Part shown: one piece after another, positions 11,401-23,600 of the stretch
Layout of the letters: every line of letters starts with the position of its first letter
Position numbering within the stretch: the first letter of the stretch is position 1
Assembly (NCBI RefSeq): GCF_021462225.1
Contig: NC_061795.1
Span: forward strand, 51,864,880-51,928,879
Direction: 5' to 3'
DNA length: 64,000 nucleotides
Source: Girardinichthys multiradiatus
Lineage: Eukaryota > Chordata > Actinopteri > Cyprinodontiformes > Goodeidae
Notes under the pieces: generated by a model
The model's input: the letters and a program-made list of their open reading frames with translations, nothing else
What the model was told of the DNA's origin: nothing
Databases searched by the model: none
Program-made: the position numbers and the translations under genes

Positions 11401-14400
11401 CATGAACATCCAAAAGAAGTTCCCAAAGGATACAGCATCCTGTCTGGCTTTGGCTATGATGAGGTTCTCCATCATATGTCGCTGCAGAGAAAGTGTCTGC
11501 AGCAGGAAAATTAAAAGAGAACAAGATTGATTTGCTTTGAAGATTTCAAATAGTTGCAAACAAACTTTAATTGTTTGAATTTCCCAAAGACGATTCTGTG
11601 TTAAGAGACAACAATCTGTCTATCCACAGAAGCTCTGCACCTCCTTCCACTGAGGATTCAATTGTTTCTTTAAAAAATTAAAAAATAAAACAGACAGGAG
11701 ACAAGACTGGCATATTTCTATCAACTTTTATTAAGTTTAAATCTTTGACAAAAAACACAGCTGGCAAAACAAGTTATTTAAAATGCAGGACATACCACAC
11801 TGCCAAACGCACATCTCAAGAAATGGTCTTCAAACAAAAATGGAATAAAAACTAGTATGAAATCCAGAACAGAAAATCAGCCTCCGTCAGTTTGTCAGTC
11901 TAGTAAAAATCCAGAGATCCGGATTGCTTCCATGTTGCCAATCAACCAAACATGGAATAAACCATTGGGAACAACTATATTAACCAGTATTTTAAAAAGG
12001 TAGGGACTTTAGCCACAGGCAGATGTAACGATTGCAACTAACGATTATTTTGCTAATTGATTAATCTGTCAACAATTTTTTCGATTAATAATCGGCTGGC
12101 AAAAGGTGCTTAATAGGACATTTTTTAATGGAATTCGAATCAGGTGAAATTAAGCTAGGATACTTGAGTTCTGGATAGAGCATACAGCAGGAGAACAAGT
12201 ATTTGACACGCTGCTGATTCTGCAGGTTTTCTCACCTCCAAAACTCGTAGAAGTCTTTTAATTTTTATCAGAGCTTCTCTTCAACTGTGAGACACAGAAT
12301 CTAAAACAAACATCCAGAAAATCACATTGTGTGATTTCTAAGTAATTAATCAGCATTTTATTTCATGACATCAGTATTTGATCCCCTACCAACCAGTAAG
12401 AATCCCGGTTCTCTTAGACCTGTTGGTTCTTCTTTAAGAAGCCCTCCTGTTCTCCACTCATTACCTGCATTAACTCCACCTGTTTGAACTCATTATCTGG
12501 ATAAAAGACAGCTGTCCACACAATCAGTCAAACCATCTCCAACCTCTCCACCATGACCAAGACCAGAGAGCTGTGTGAGGACATCAGGGATAAAATAGTG
12601 GACCAGCACCAGGCTGGGATGGACTACAGGAAAACAACTGAGCAGCTTGGTGAGAAGACAACAACTGTTGGAGCAATGATAAGAAATGGAAGAAGTTCAA
12701 GACGACGTTGAATCTCCCTCAGTCTGGAGCTCCATGCAAGATCTCACCTCGTGGGGCATCAATGATCGCTCTACAGACTCCATCCAACATCGCAGGCAGC
12801 TTTGGAAAGCTTTGAACAGCCGCCCACGTTCTGCGAATCACTCGATAAGTCAGGTAACCACCAACTCTAAAAAGCAGGAATCCTGTTATCAAAAGTCCAA
12901 ATATGTAGACATCTTCTACGTCCTCGACTGACATCGTAGTCAGGAACACAATCTTCAACTGCGGCCAAGAATCCGTTGTGTTTCCAGAGAAGAACGTCCC
13001 GTCTGGACAAGAGGGTCTCCTTTACCCTGTCTTCCCATTGAAAAGATTTGATCCATTACGTTGAGAGACCAGCTGATCAAATCCATAATTTACAAGTTTG
13101 GAGGATATTCAAAGCGAGGCTCTGAGAAAAATACAGACAAAAAGCAGAAGCAGGGATCAGCAGGGAGGAAGGGAGAGAAAACGCGTCTGTCTTCCACCGA
13201 GAGAAAGAGAAAAGGACCAGAGGAGGAATGGGAGAAGGTCATGTGGTCTGATGAAACCAAAATCAAACTTTTTGGTCTAAACTCCACTCGCCGTGTTTGG
13301 AGGAAGAAGGATGAGGACAACCCCAAGAACATCATCCCTACCGTGAAGCATGGAGGTGGAAACATCATTCTTTGGAGACAAAGGGGACAGGAGGACTGCA
13401 CCGTCCTGAGGGGAGGATGGATGGGTCCATGTATCAGGAGATCTTAGCCAAGAACATCCTTCCCTCAGTAAGGCCATTGAAGATGGGCCATGGCTGGGTC
13501 TTCCAGCATGACAACGACCTGAAGGACACAGCCAGGGCAGCTAAGGAGTGGCTCCATAAGAAGCATCTCAAGGTCCTGGAGTGGCCTAGCCGGTCTCAAG
13601 ACCTGAACCCAAACGAAAACCTTTGGAGGAGCTGAAAGTCCGTATTGCTCAGCGACAGCCCTGAAACCTGAAGGATCTGGAGAAGATCTGTATGGAGGAC
13701 TGGTCCAAAATGCCTGCTGCAGTGAGTGCAAACCTGGTCAAGAACTACAGGAAACATCTGATTTCTGGAATTGGAAACCAAGGTTTCTGTATCAAATATT
13801 AAGTTTTGTTTTTCTGATGTATCAAATATTGACGTCATGAAATAAAATGCTGATTAATTACTTAGAAATCACACAATGTGATTTTCTGGATGTTTGTTTT
13901 AGATTCTGTGTCTCACAGTTGAAGAGAAGCTCTGATAAAAATTAAAGACTTCTATGAGTTTTGGAGGTGAGAAAACCTGCAGAATCAGCAGCGTGTCAAA
14001 TACTTGTTCTCCTGCTGTATTTACAGACAAACAAGGTATTTCATCTTAAATGTAAAAAAGGAAATATAGTTTATCCATTTTTGGCTTGATGCTCTGATTA
14101 TTGATTATTACTGCGATGATTCGATTCTTAAATTAGTCGACGATTAGTTCAATAATTGATTAATCACAATTAATCAAATTAATTGTTTCAGCCCTACGGT
14201 CATGTGTCCCAAATTGTAGACCTTCAGAACAACTGAGAATAAAACATTGGACACAGCAACAGTATGAGAAGAGACATCATTACTAGTGAGATGATCTGGT
14301 GGTCAAAACGTTCTTCAGTTTTTAACTTTAACAAAGACTAGATGGCACCTTGGTCCGCACACTAAAGGTTTGACACCACACCACCAATGACTCTCAGAAA

Positions 14401-17400
14401 AAATGCTTCACATTGTTTCATCTTTTTATTTAAACCACTCAAATTCACTATTAGGAGATTTTTTTAATATTTTAAAGAAGAAAAAACAAAGACAATACCA
14501 ATTCAAGGACCACAGTGAAGTACAGCAGAGCAAACAATGACAATTAGTGAGAGAACAACAAGAAGCACCCAAATACTGAACAATTAAACTAAACGGCATC
14601 AACCATAAGGACTCCAAACCCACTCAAAACCTGCATTAGGTTAGTTTAGGTCAGAGGTCTGCTGTGTGCAGATAGCAGACCTTTCTTCAGCACCTCAGCA
14701 GTGATGTGGCTGAGATCATAATAAATATTATATGTAGCCTGATGCAATATGTGCAATCTGTAAGAGTAATATTTATATAACAGGAGATCAATGAATTGGC
14801 TGGCAGCTGGTCTACTCTAAGTTTGGTCAAACAGCGTGAACAGTTACCCAGAAGATGGAAGGTTTCTTCTCTTTTAAAAACAGGTTTCCACACCTGTTAT
14901 TAGTTGCTTCATTTCTAAAGCATCAGGTCTGTCTTCAAAAACCAGCAGAACAACAAAATAATACTGTGACCTTTTGACAACTTCTTTACCCTAACCCTTA
15001 CAAATCAAATTTGAGCCCTTAAATTACTTCAAAGCACTTTAATATTCTTTATATGGCTTTATTTAGGAGAGAGACTCTCTGAGGTTGGGGTTCAAATAAT
15101 ACCGAATGACAGCTAAAATGCACAGTGTATTTTTTATTTCTTTTCATTAAAACTGAACCCTTTTCCCTCAAACACCATATTGGCAATAAAACGTTCAACG
15201 ATGCAGCAAACTTTTGTCCCCCAGTTCTGAGGTCTGAAGCCTAAGCATCCGGGGAACCAAATGTTTTTAAAGGACTGTAACAGTTAGAAACTCATGTGTT
15301 CAAACTTTGTTTCAATCCAATAATAAAGCGCAACAACCTTGGAAATGAAGACTGAACGTCAAAGGTCAAAGTGTTGAATCAAACAGAAAATGAACACATA
15401 ACAAAATGATCCTGATTTAAATCCCTACCAGTCATAGGAATGAAAATGTATTCTTTTTGGAAAAAATGGAATATAGTTAAATAAACATTGAAATTGAACT
15501 AGAAACCTGCAAGCAGCTTTGAAGGCCCTCGCACCCCTCAACGCAACTCGGGCTGTTGAGCGACCGCAGGAGCCTGGCATAGCCTCCTACACGTCACATA
15601 CGATGACACCACGTCATTTCAACACTTTGAGCAACATGTCATATGATCTTCGGTCAGGCAGAGTTTCGGTCTGGCAAAAAGCATTCAAAATTTGGATTAA
15701 ATCGGACCTTCCAGATGGAAGCTGCACTCGCTTGTTTGTTTGTGGGTGGGGCTAAAACGACATCATCAATTGACTGTGTCATCATGTCCATCATTAAGTC
15801 ATGATCATGTATACTACATTTCAAGTGGATCCGATGATGTATGAGGGAGATATAGCCCTTGAAGTGTCCTAGGGGGCGCTGTTGATCCAAATTTAAATGT
15901 AATCCAATAGAGCTGTTTAGTGGGTGAGAAAGATCAAGCATATTCAGTTTGGAGTGAATCGGACCTTCCATATGGAAGCTACAGTCATGTGTTTATTAGT
16001 GGGCGGGGCTAGAGTGATGTAATGTATTGACTGTGTCAACATGTCCAGCATTGATACATGATGATGTACAGTAAGTTTGAAGTGGATCCGATCGGGCATG
16101 AGGGAGCTAGAGCACTTGAAGTGTCATAGGGGGCGCCGTTGAGCCAAATTCATATGTAATGTTATAGAGCTGTTTAGGGGCTGACAAGGATCAATATTGA
16201 GTTTGGAGTAAATCGGACCCTGCATGTGTAATTTAGAGGCAAACGTATCGCCATGGCGTCACATCAGATTTCGCCACGCCGCCACGGCCACACCCTCCAG
16301 CCAAACCTGTCAGTACTGGAGATGAAGTTAGACCATCGTGTTATCTGTCATTGGAGACAGTTTCATGTTGATTAGTTGAAGGAGATCAAATATGGCCCAC
16401 ACTAAGTGAAACATGACACTTCCTGTTCTGAGGGGGCGGGGCTTCGATGATGTAAGCATCTGATCAGTGAATATTGTTCAGGGCCAGAGGCCGATCAATC
16501 CCAGAAGGTTTCATGTCTCTGTGACTTTCTTTGTAGAAACTATAAGAGTTTTGTGTTTCATGGCGAGAAGTCAGATTTTGAGGCATAGCCACGCCCACAT
16601 ACTTTCATGTAGCAAAAAGCTTTTGATAACTTTTGATCCCCAGTGCCTTAAGACTATACTGATTGATTTCGATTTCTGTAAGTCAAAAGCTGTAGGAGGA
16701 GTTCGCTCAGATTCGACGTGTGTAAATGAGACAAAATGGCGGCTTTGATCCAAAATGGCCGACTTCCTGTGGGGTTTGGACAATGGGTCCAAGAGACTTT
16801 TTTGTAGGTCCTGAGAAGTTACATAAGTGTACTGAATTTCATACACCTGGGACACAGCATGGCTTGGGGCTGGTTGTTTTAGTGTTCCTAGAGGGCGCTG
16901 TTGAGCAATTAGGCCATGGCCACCAATTATTTCACTGGAAATCTTTAGGGGGCTGGACCAGTATCAATCCTATTGAGTTTGGTGGCGATCGGCTTAGAAA
17001 TGTGGAAATGACAGGCAAACGTAAGGCCATGGCGTGACGTCTGTCATCGCCATGCCGCCATGGCCACACCCTCCCGCCTAAAGTCTCTGTGTTCCAAACC
17101 AACTTAGACCATCTTGTTATCTGTCGCTAGGGACAGTTTCGTGTTGATTTTGATAACTTTAGATCCCCCATCCCTTCTGTGCAAACTGACCAAATTTCAA
17201 CGTGATCAATCAAAATCTCTAGGAGGAGTTCGATCAAATACGGAGGCTATAAACAGCAAAAATGGGTTGAAAATCCAAACTTCAATCCAAGATGGCCGAC
17301 TTCCTGTTTCTTGTAGGACGTGGGTGCAAGAGAGTTTTAGGTAGTTCTTGGGGAGTTCTACAAGTGTTCCAAATTTCATAACTGTACGATAAACTAAGGT

Positions 17401-17569
17401 CAATGCGGAGGCTTTTTTGAAAATTTCAGGGGGGCGCTGTTGAGCCATTTCTATTGCGACTTTCGTGAAACCCTTAAAATACGTAAATTTTCACCACGAC
17501 TGATAGCCCCGCCAAATTTGCAGACTTTATGAATATGTTAAAGCCGCGAAAAAGGCGATTCATTTCTTG

Positions 17570-17606
<37 letters not shown>

Positions 17607-20600
17607 CTTTCGAATTACAATAGGCCTTCGCAGCTGCTTTGCTGCTCGGGCCTAATTATGTTGTATCTGATCAGCTGAGCAAAGTCCACCAAGAGAAACC
17701 TGGATGATTTATTAGCGCTTAAACTACATCCTTTATTTATTTCAGGGGGTTTACATTAATTAGATATGAAAACGACTGAAACAGGCTGAAAACGTTTGTC
17801 TTTCACTTTAATAGAATGTGAATTTGTTTCCTTCACTGTTAATGAGTTTTTTTCCTCATAATGAATCAAATTAGCACAAAACCTTTATAGCCGTTGTTTA
17901 ACGTCAAATGTGACTGAAAACTATTTATCTGACAAAAGAAACGGATCCCTGATTTATGGGATCCTGTGGGATGAAAAAGCTCCAGATCTCCGACAGATCT
18001 GGTGGGAACCACAAACAAAGTCGCCTAGTTAAAGTATCGAGCAGAAAGAAGTCAACCGTTGCTGGTTTTTAGTGATCCAGTCCGTTTGGACTTAAGCAGC
18101 TAACAAGTCAGCTAACATCTCTTTACCTTCACAAACGCCTTCAGTTTCTTCCAGTACGGCCGGAGCTCCTCTTCGGGCCGAAACATTTTCCTTATCTAAA
18201 TGGAAAACATTACTTCACTTCAGAGTCTCCAAGAAAACGTGGAAAATTAAAGCAATCATCTAAAGACTGAGGGGAAGAAAGTGCGTGGAGCCGCGGTTCG
18301 ACTAAAGTTCGCCTCACCGTTTTTTTCCTCTCACCTTGAGGACGTTTTTCAGTCATGAGACGAAGGAGGAGAAGAGAAACTCTGCCAGGTCGTTTGGACT
18401 TTATCTAGAGTTAAGTAAACCCAGAGTCCAAGATAAAAACATTAAAGTTTCATCATTTCCAACGCTGACGCGGCACCGGAACAACCAGAGTTTCAAAATA
18501 AAACCCGCTGCTGATGGTTCAGAGACCGCCTGGACCTCACTCCTTCAGATTTAAACTTCATAAAGTTCCGAGAAGACTGGGTTGGACCGACTGTTTAAAT
18601 GGAGGACTGTCTGCTCATACACAGCAGGATCCAAGAACTGGTTCTGATAACCTGAAAACAACCTGCTGTTAAATGAACCCTGTGAGCAGGTCATCTGCTG
18701 GGAAGATCCTGGAAAAGGCTGCTTCTTTACCTCAGAAACTAGTTCAACTTCTGATACTTCCTAACAGAAATATTCATGATTTTATTTCCAGTTTAGTGGA
18801 GAGTAATACCAAAACCGAAAATAAATACACATCCTGGGATGTTAGAAAGGAGACTCTGACCTCAGATCCAGGAGGAGCAGTGCTGCTTTCCTCCTTAGAT
18901 CTTTATCCCATACAGAAGAGCTGAGGGAGTCATCGAGGTCCGGTTGTCCAGTCCATATGAGTTTTTTATGGATCTGGCGAAGGCCTGTGTCCCTGGAGGC
19001 ATTTGTGGTGCCGCTGTGGAAATACAGGGATGCTTTTAAAGGGCTATCTGGTCCTTTTCTCAGCAAAGCAGGAGCTGTATCCACATTCTCAGAACAAAGT
19101 GCTAACTGGACTCCATCAGGTCTGCTCTTTGTCTCCCACCCTATCTGTGGTGTCCATGGACAGGAATCAAGGAACAGGGGGGTCTGCAGTAATGAGGGCG
19201 TTGATCTAGTCTGTCGTAGTGAAGAAGAAGATGAGCCAAAATCCAAAGGTCCCAATTTACCTGTCCTGAGATACGGATCATGACAGAAAAAACAAGATCC
19301 TGGATCCAAGCAGCTGAAGTGAGCTCCCTCTGTAAGTTGGCTGAACCTAGCTTTAGAGATAGGTAGACTAGCTCTATCATCTAGGGGGAGCATGAGTAGA
19401 GCTGTTGCTTCTTCACACTGAAAGTAGTCAATTGACTGTAGGCAGTTCTGGTATGTGATCAGGGTGCCTTCTTGATGCCTCTCTTTGGACCCCAGGACAG
19501 ACCCAGAACCTGGTTGAGGTACTATAGATCCCTTCTGCCTTGGCAACACCCTGACTTCCCCCAGAATGAGCAGGAGAGTAGTGCTTGGACCTGTGACCTC
19601 AGGATGGACTGGTGGACGAACGGACGGATGGACTGCAAACAGTTAAGGTCTTTAAGGAAAGATCAGATGATTTTAAGAATCAGATTAGTGAGTCCTCTGT
19701 GATGTTTCAGCCATTATAGTCCTGCTTGTCTAGTAGCTATTTCACAAAACTGACAAAATCCTGGGTGGAAACCAGAAAGCTGGAATGACCCAAATGGGAT
19801 CAGAAATGTCAGTCATTTTCTACCGCTTATTCCATAGTGGGTCACGGGGGAGCTGGTGTCTATCTCCAGCAGTCTATGGGCGAGAGGCAGGGTACACCCT
19901 GGACAGGTCGCCAGTCCATCGCAGGGCAACACACAAACAACTATGCACACACTCATTCATCAGAAATGTCAATTCATTAATAAAATCTTCCTGCCCTTTT
20001 AACCTTTTCACATTTTGTCCTGTTTCAACCACAGACTTCAATATGTTTTATTAAGACTTTTTGTTTGAGACCAAAACAAAGTGGTCCATCACTGTAAAGT
20101 GGAAGAAAATGATCCATGGTTTTCAACAAAATTTTATAAATAAAGACCTGAAAAGACACCTTCATGACGACTACTAAATCGAGACACGTGACGTCGCCCG
20201 GTACGGCGGAGCTGGGGTCCCACCCATGGAGCCAGGCCTGGGGTCGGGACTCGTCTGAGAGTGCCTGGTGGCTGGGTTGCTCCTTGCAGGACCCAACCGG
20301 GCCAAGCCCGAACGAGAGACGCGAGGCCATCCCCCAATGGGCCCACCACCTGCGGAGACTGGTGAGGGACCGGTGCAAAGAGGATTGGGGCGCAGACAAA
20401 GCTGGAGACCTCAGCGGCCCGATCCCTGGATGCTTAGGCTGGCTCTAGGGACGTGGAATGTCACCTCTGGATGTCTTCCTCAGTAGGTGTTCCAGGCACG
20501 TCCCACCGGGAGGAGGCCCCCGACACGCTGGAGGGACTATGTCTCTCGGCTGGCCTGGGAACGCCTTGGGCTCCCCCCTGGAGGAGGTGTCTGGGGAGAG

Positions 20601-23600
20601 GGACGTCTGGGTGTCTCTGCTGAATCTGCTGCCCCCGCGACCTGGTCCCGGATAAAGGGGAAGACGACGAGTACGAGTACGATCTGAAAAGGTTGGTGTG
20701 CATCTGGATTCAGCCCCTTTACTCCCAAAACCCTTCAAGATATGCAGCCATCAAAAATCACCAAATTTACAACTAGAGTCAGAAGCCAGAAGAAGTCCTA
20801 GAACAAAGATGGATTACATTCTAAATAAACCTTTATTTGATTTGAGAATGTACAATCATTCATGTATTTCAAAGCATTTCCATGGTAAAGTTCACAGCGG
20901 TACAAAGACATTACAGGACTGAGGACAGACAGACCTGCAGTGTCCGGGTGCTAGTTGCTCCAACATTTCCTGCTAATATGGCTTAAGGCTTGAAACAGTT
21001 CAGTAATTCTGGTCATTTTTTGTATTTAAACAATTTTTCAATCATTCAGAACTAGAGGCTACAGGCAGGTCAGTCTAGTACCCCTGGGAGTCACTTTGCA
21101 AACCTTTGTAATCTGTGCAAAATGCAGCTATGCAGTGCACATCTTGTTAAAAGATACACACAGGCACCCCTGAAGTCCAAATGACCTTTAACGAGGTTAG
21201 GCATAAATACCATTGATATCATATAACCGTCTTCTAATATGATTTAAAATTCAGAATCTTCTGACAACAACCCATATTTACAGGGTTAAAGGATCAGAGC
21301 CCAGAGAAACCTCCACTGCCTCAATTTCATCTTTTATTGCTCAACTTTAGTTTCCAAAGCAACATAGTGCTGATGTTATTCTTTATCCAGGGTCCTCTAT
21401 GGAATCAGGGACCAGGGGTGTCTGGACTTGGGCTCTTGTTTCCTCCAGATTGTCAGATTTAGGGTCTGAGGAACATTTGAACAGCCTGCACTACCCATCG
21501 CTAATTTTTGAGATGCCGCACAATACCACCAGTCAGATGCAGCACGACTACATCTGGTGGTATTTTATTAGGTTAAATAGTCCTACAGAGGCTTGTGGTA
21601 GACATGTTGTTTAGTTATTAAGTCATAAAAACTATTTTTCCCTATTTTCTTCACACAAACACACCAAACTTACCAAAGAAGTCTTCTGGTAGGCTTGACC
21701 AGGAGTGAGCCTGGCCACACGGGCTTCAAAAGTGGCTTTCAGCTTCTGGTTCAAACGTGATGCCTCCTCAACTGGTGTGAGCTCCCTGCAGCACAGGCAG
21801 GATAAACAGCAAACCATCTGCAAATTACTCAGAGGGAAGCTGCTTGCTTTAGGGTTGCTGCTCAGGGTCTATTTTGGTTTATAGATGGTGATCCAGGGCG
21901 TTCCCCTCTAATACCTGAACCCCATTGTGGTGTATTTTAGCTAACGATCTGTTCAGTCGTGTTTTTTATTGACGAATCTCTGAACATTTTAGCAAATAGA
22001 GGTATTTGTTGGACCTTCTACTGGCCTTCTAAAGCTCTATTATAGAAGGAAAACAGTTTGGATCTTAATCGGTGCATTTTAAATGAGTCCAGTCCAAATA
22101 GTTAGACCGGGGAGCCACATTTAAAAGCTTACCCAGCAGATAGGCAGCACCTTGCAAAAGTATTTACCCACTTACAACCTTTTCACACTCTTCACCTAGA
22201 AACCTCCATCTACTTTATTTGAGAATTTGTCATTTTATGTAAATGTGAAGTGAAGGAGAAAAATAAGACATAATATTTCATATTGTTTTTTAAAATAACA
22301 CTGAAAGGTGTGGCATGCATGCATATTCAGCCCATTTTATTTTGATACCCCTAAATATTTCCAGTGTAGACAACAGCCTTCAGAAGTCTCCTAAGATATA
22401 ATCAGAGTCTATCTAGTGTAATTCAATCTGAGTCTAACTGCAGATGTTCTGGCCTCATAGGTTCTTTGGAGAACATTAGAGAACAACCAGCATCATGAAG
22501 ACTAAGGACTACAGCAGACAGGTCAAGGAGAACATTCTGGAGTACCCAAGCTTTGAACATCTCCCAGAGCTCTGCTCAATCCATCATCTGAACATGGAGA
22601 AAGGATGGACCAACTGCAGACCCACCAAGACATGTAGGTCCACCTAAACTGACAGGCTGGACAAGGAGAGCATTTATCAGAAAAGCAGAAACGAGGTCCA
22701 TGGTAACTCTGAAGGAGCTCCAGAGATCCACGGCTCAGCCAGGGAGAATCTGTCCACAGGACAGCTGTTAGTCATGCACTGCATAAATCTGACTTTTATG
22801 AAAGAGTGGTGAGAAGAAAGACACATGTTGTGTTTGCAGCAAACATGTGGAAGAAGACACCGTGCTCAGATGAGACCAGATCTGAACATGTTCTTGATAT
22901 AAAATACAACATGAGAAGAAAAATGTACACATTAAATAACCATGAATGGTCTACAAGAGTGATGGGGCATCACTTATATCCCCATTCAATCTGTGTTGGT
23001 GTGGGCTGTGGTAAAATGTGAGCTGTCCAGCTTCTTTTTCACCTGGCAGTAGAAACAGTCATCCTCACAGAACCCTATACTACAAGACACATTTCTATGG
23101 GACCCCCTCAATAAAGCCATCCATTGTCAGCTCCCCTCCAAAGCCCTGTGCATCTTGGACAGAAGTGGTGGTCCATGGTTGTCGACCCACTTCCTCTCCT
23201 CTCCTGAATCTTTCAAACTGCTTCTCTGTGCTTGCTGATGAAAAGGCAGATCAGCCAGTTAATAGTTTAAATTTGCTGAAAGAGTGAGTGTGTCAGGACT
23301 CCACTTGAGCCCTTGCCCCAACTTGTTGCTATTCCTAACTCTGCCAACGCCGCCCTGTAGTTTTGGGGGGTTCATTTAACAACCTTGTGCTTCTTTTTAT
23401 AAACTTGAGTTGGGAAATCACGTTGTTTCATGGTTTTCAGTCTTTGTCCTAAAAGTCTGCAGAGATAAAACTCTGCACTGGTGAAGTCATTTTAACATGT
23501 TTGTCATTTCAGAGAATCATATCAGCACTCTCAGAAAGCAGTCCTTACTTTTTGCACAAGTCTGGGGAGGCCACAGTTTGTAATCTCTGGAAAACATCAG

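Larger units (their letters stand above)
12027..14198. mobile_element. hAT-like non-autonomous element split by a Tc1
   Basis: Left part GCAACTAACGATTATTTTGC with ATTAATC/ATCGATT-type repeats (12035-12105). The right part (14090-14185) is the matching inverse, ending TTGTTTCAGCCCTA. These ends resemble the common 'GGGCTGCAACTAACGATTA' fish hAT repeat. The middle is occupied by the Tc1 at 12185-14017. Exact ends are uncertain. Confidence 0.6.

Noticed and set aside
17572..17606. (AAT)n microsatellite as a separate regulatory feature
   Set aside because: It is part of the repeat element's 3' end and a simple repeat only.
20134..20486. Overlapping GC-rich open frames as host genes
   Set aside because: They fall in the 5' leader of an internally deleted LINE; openness follows from high GC.
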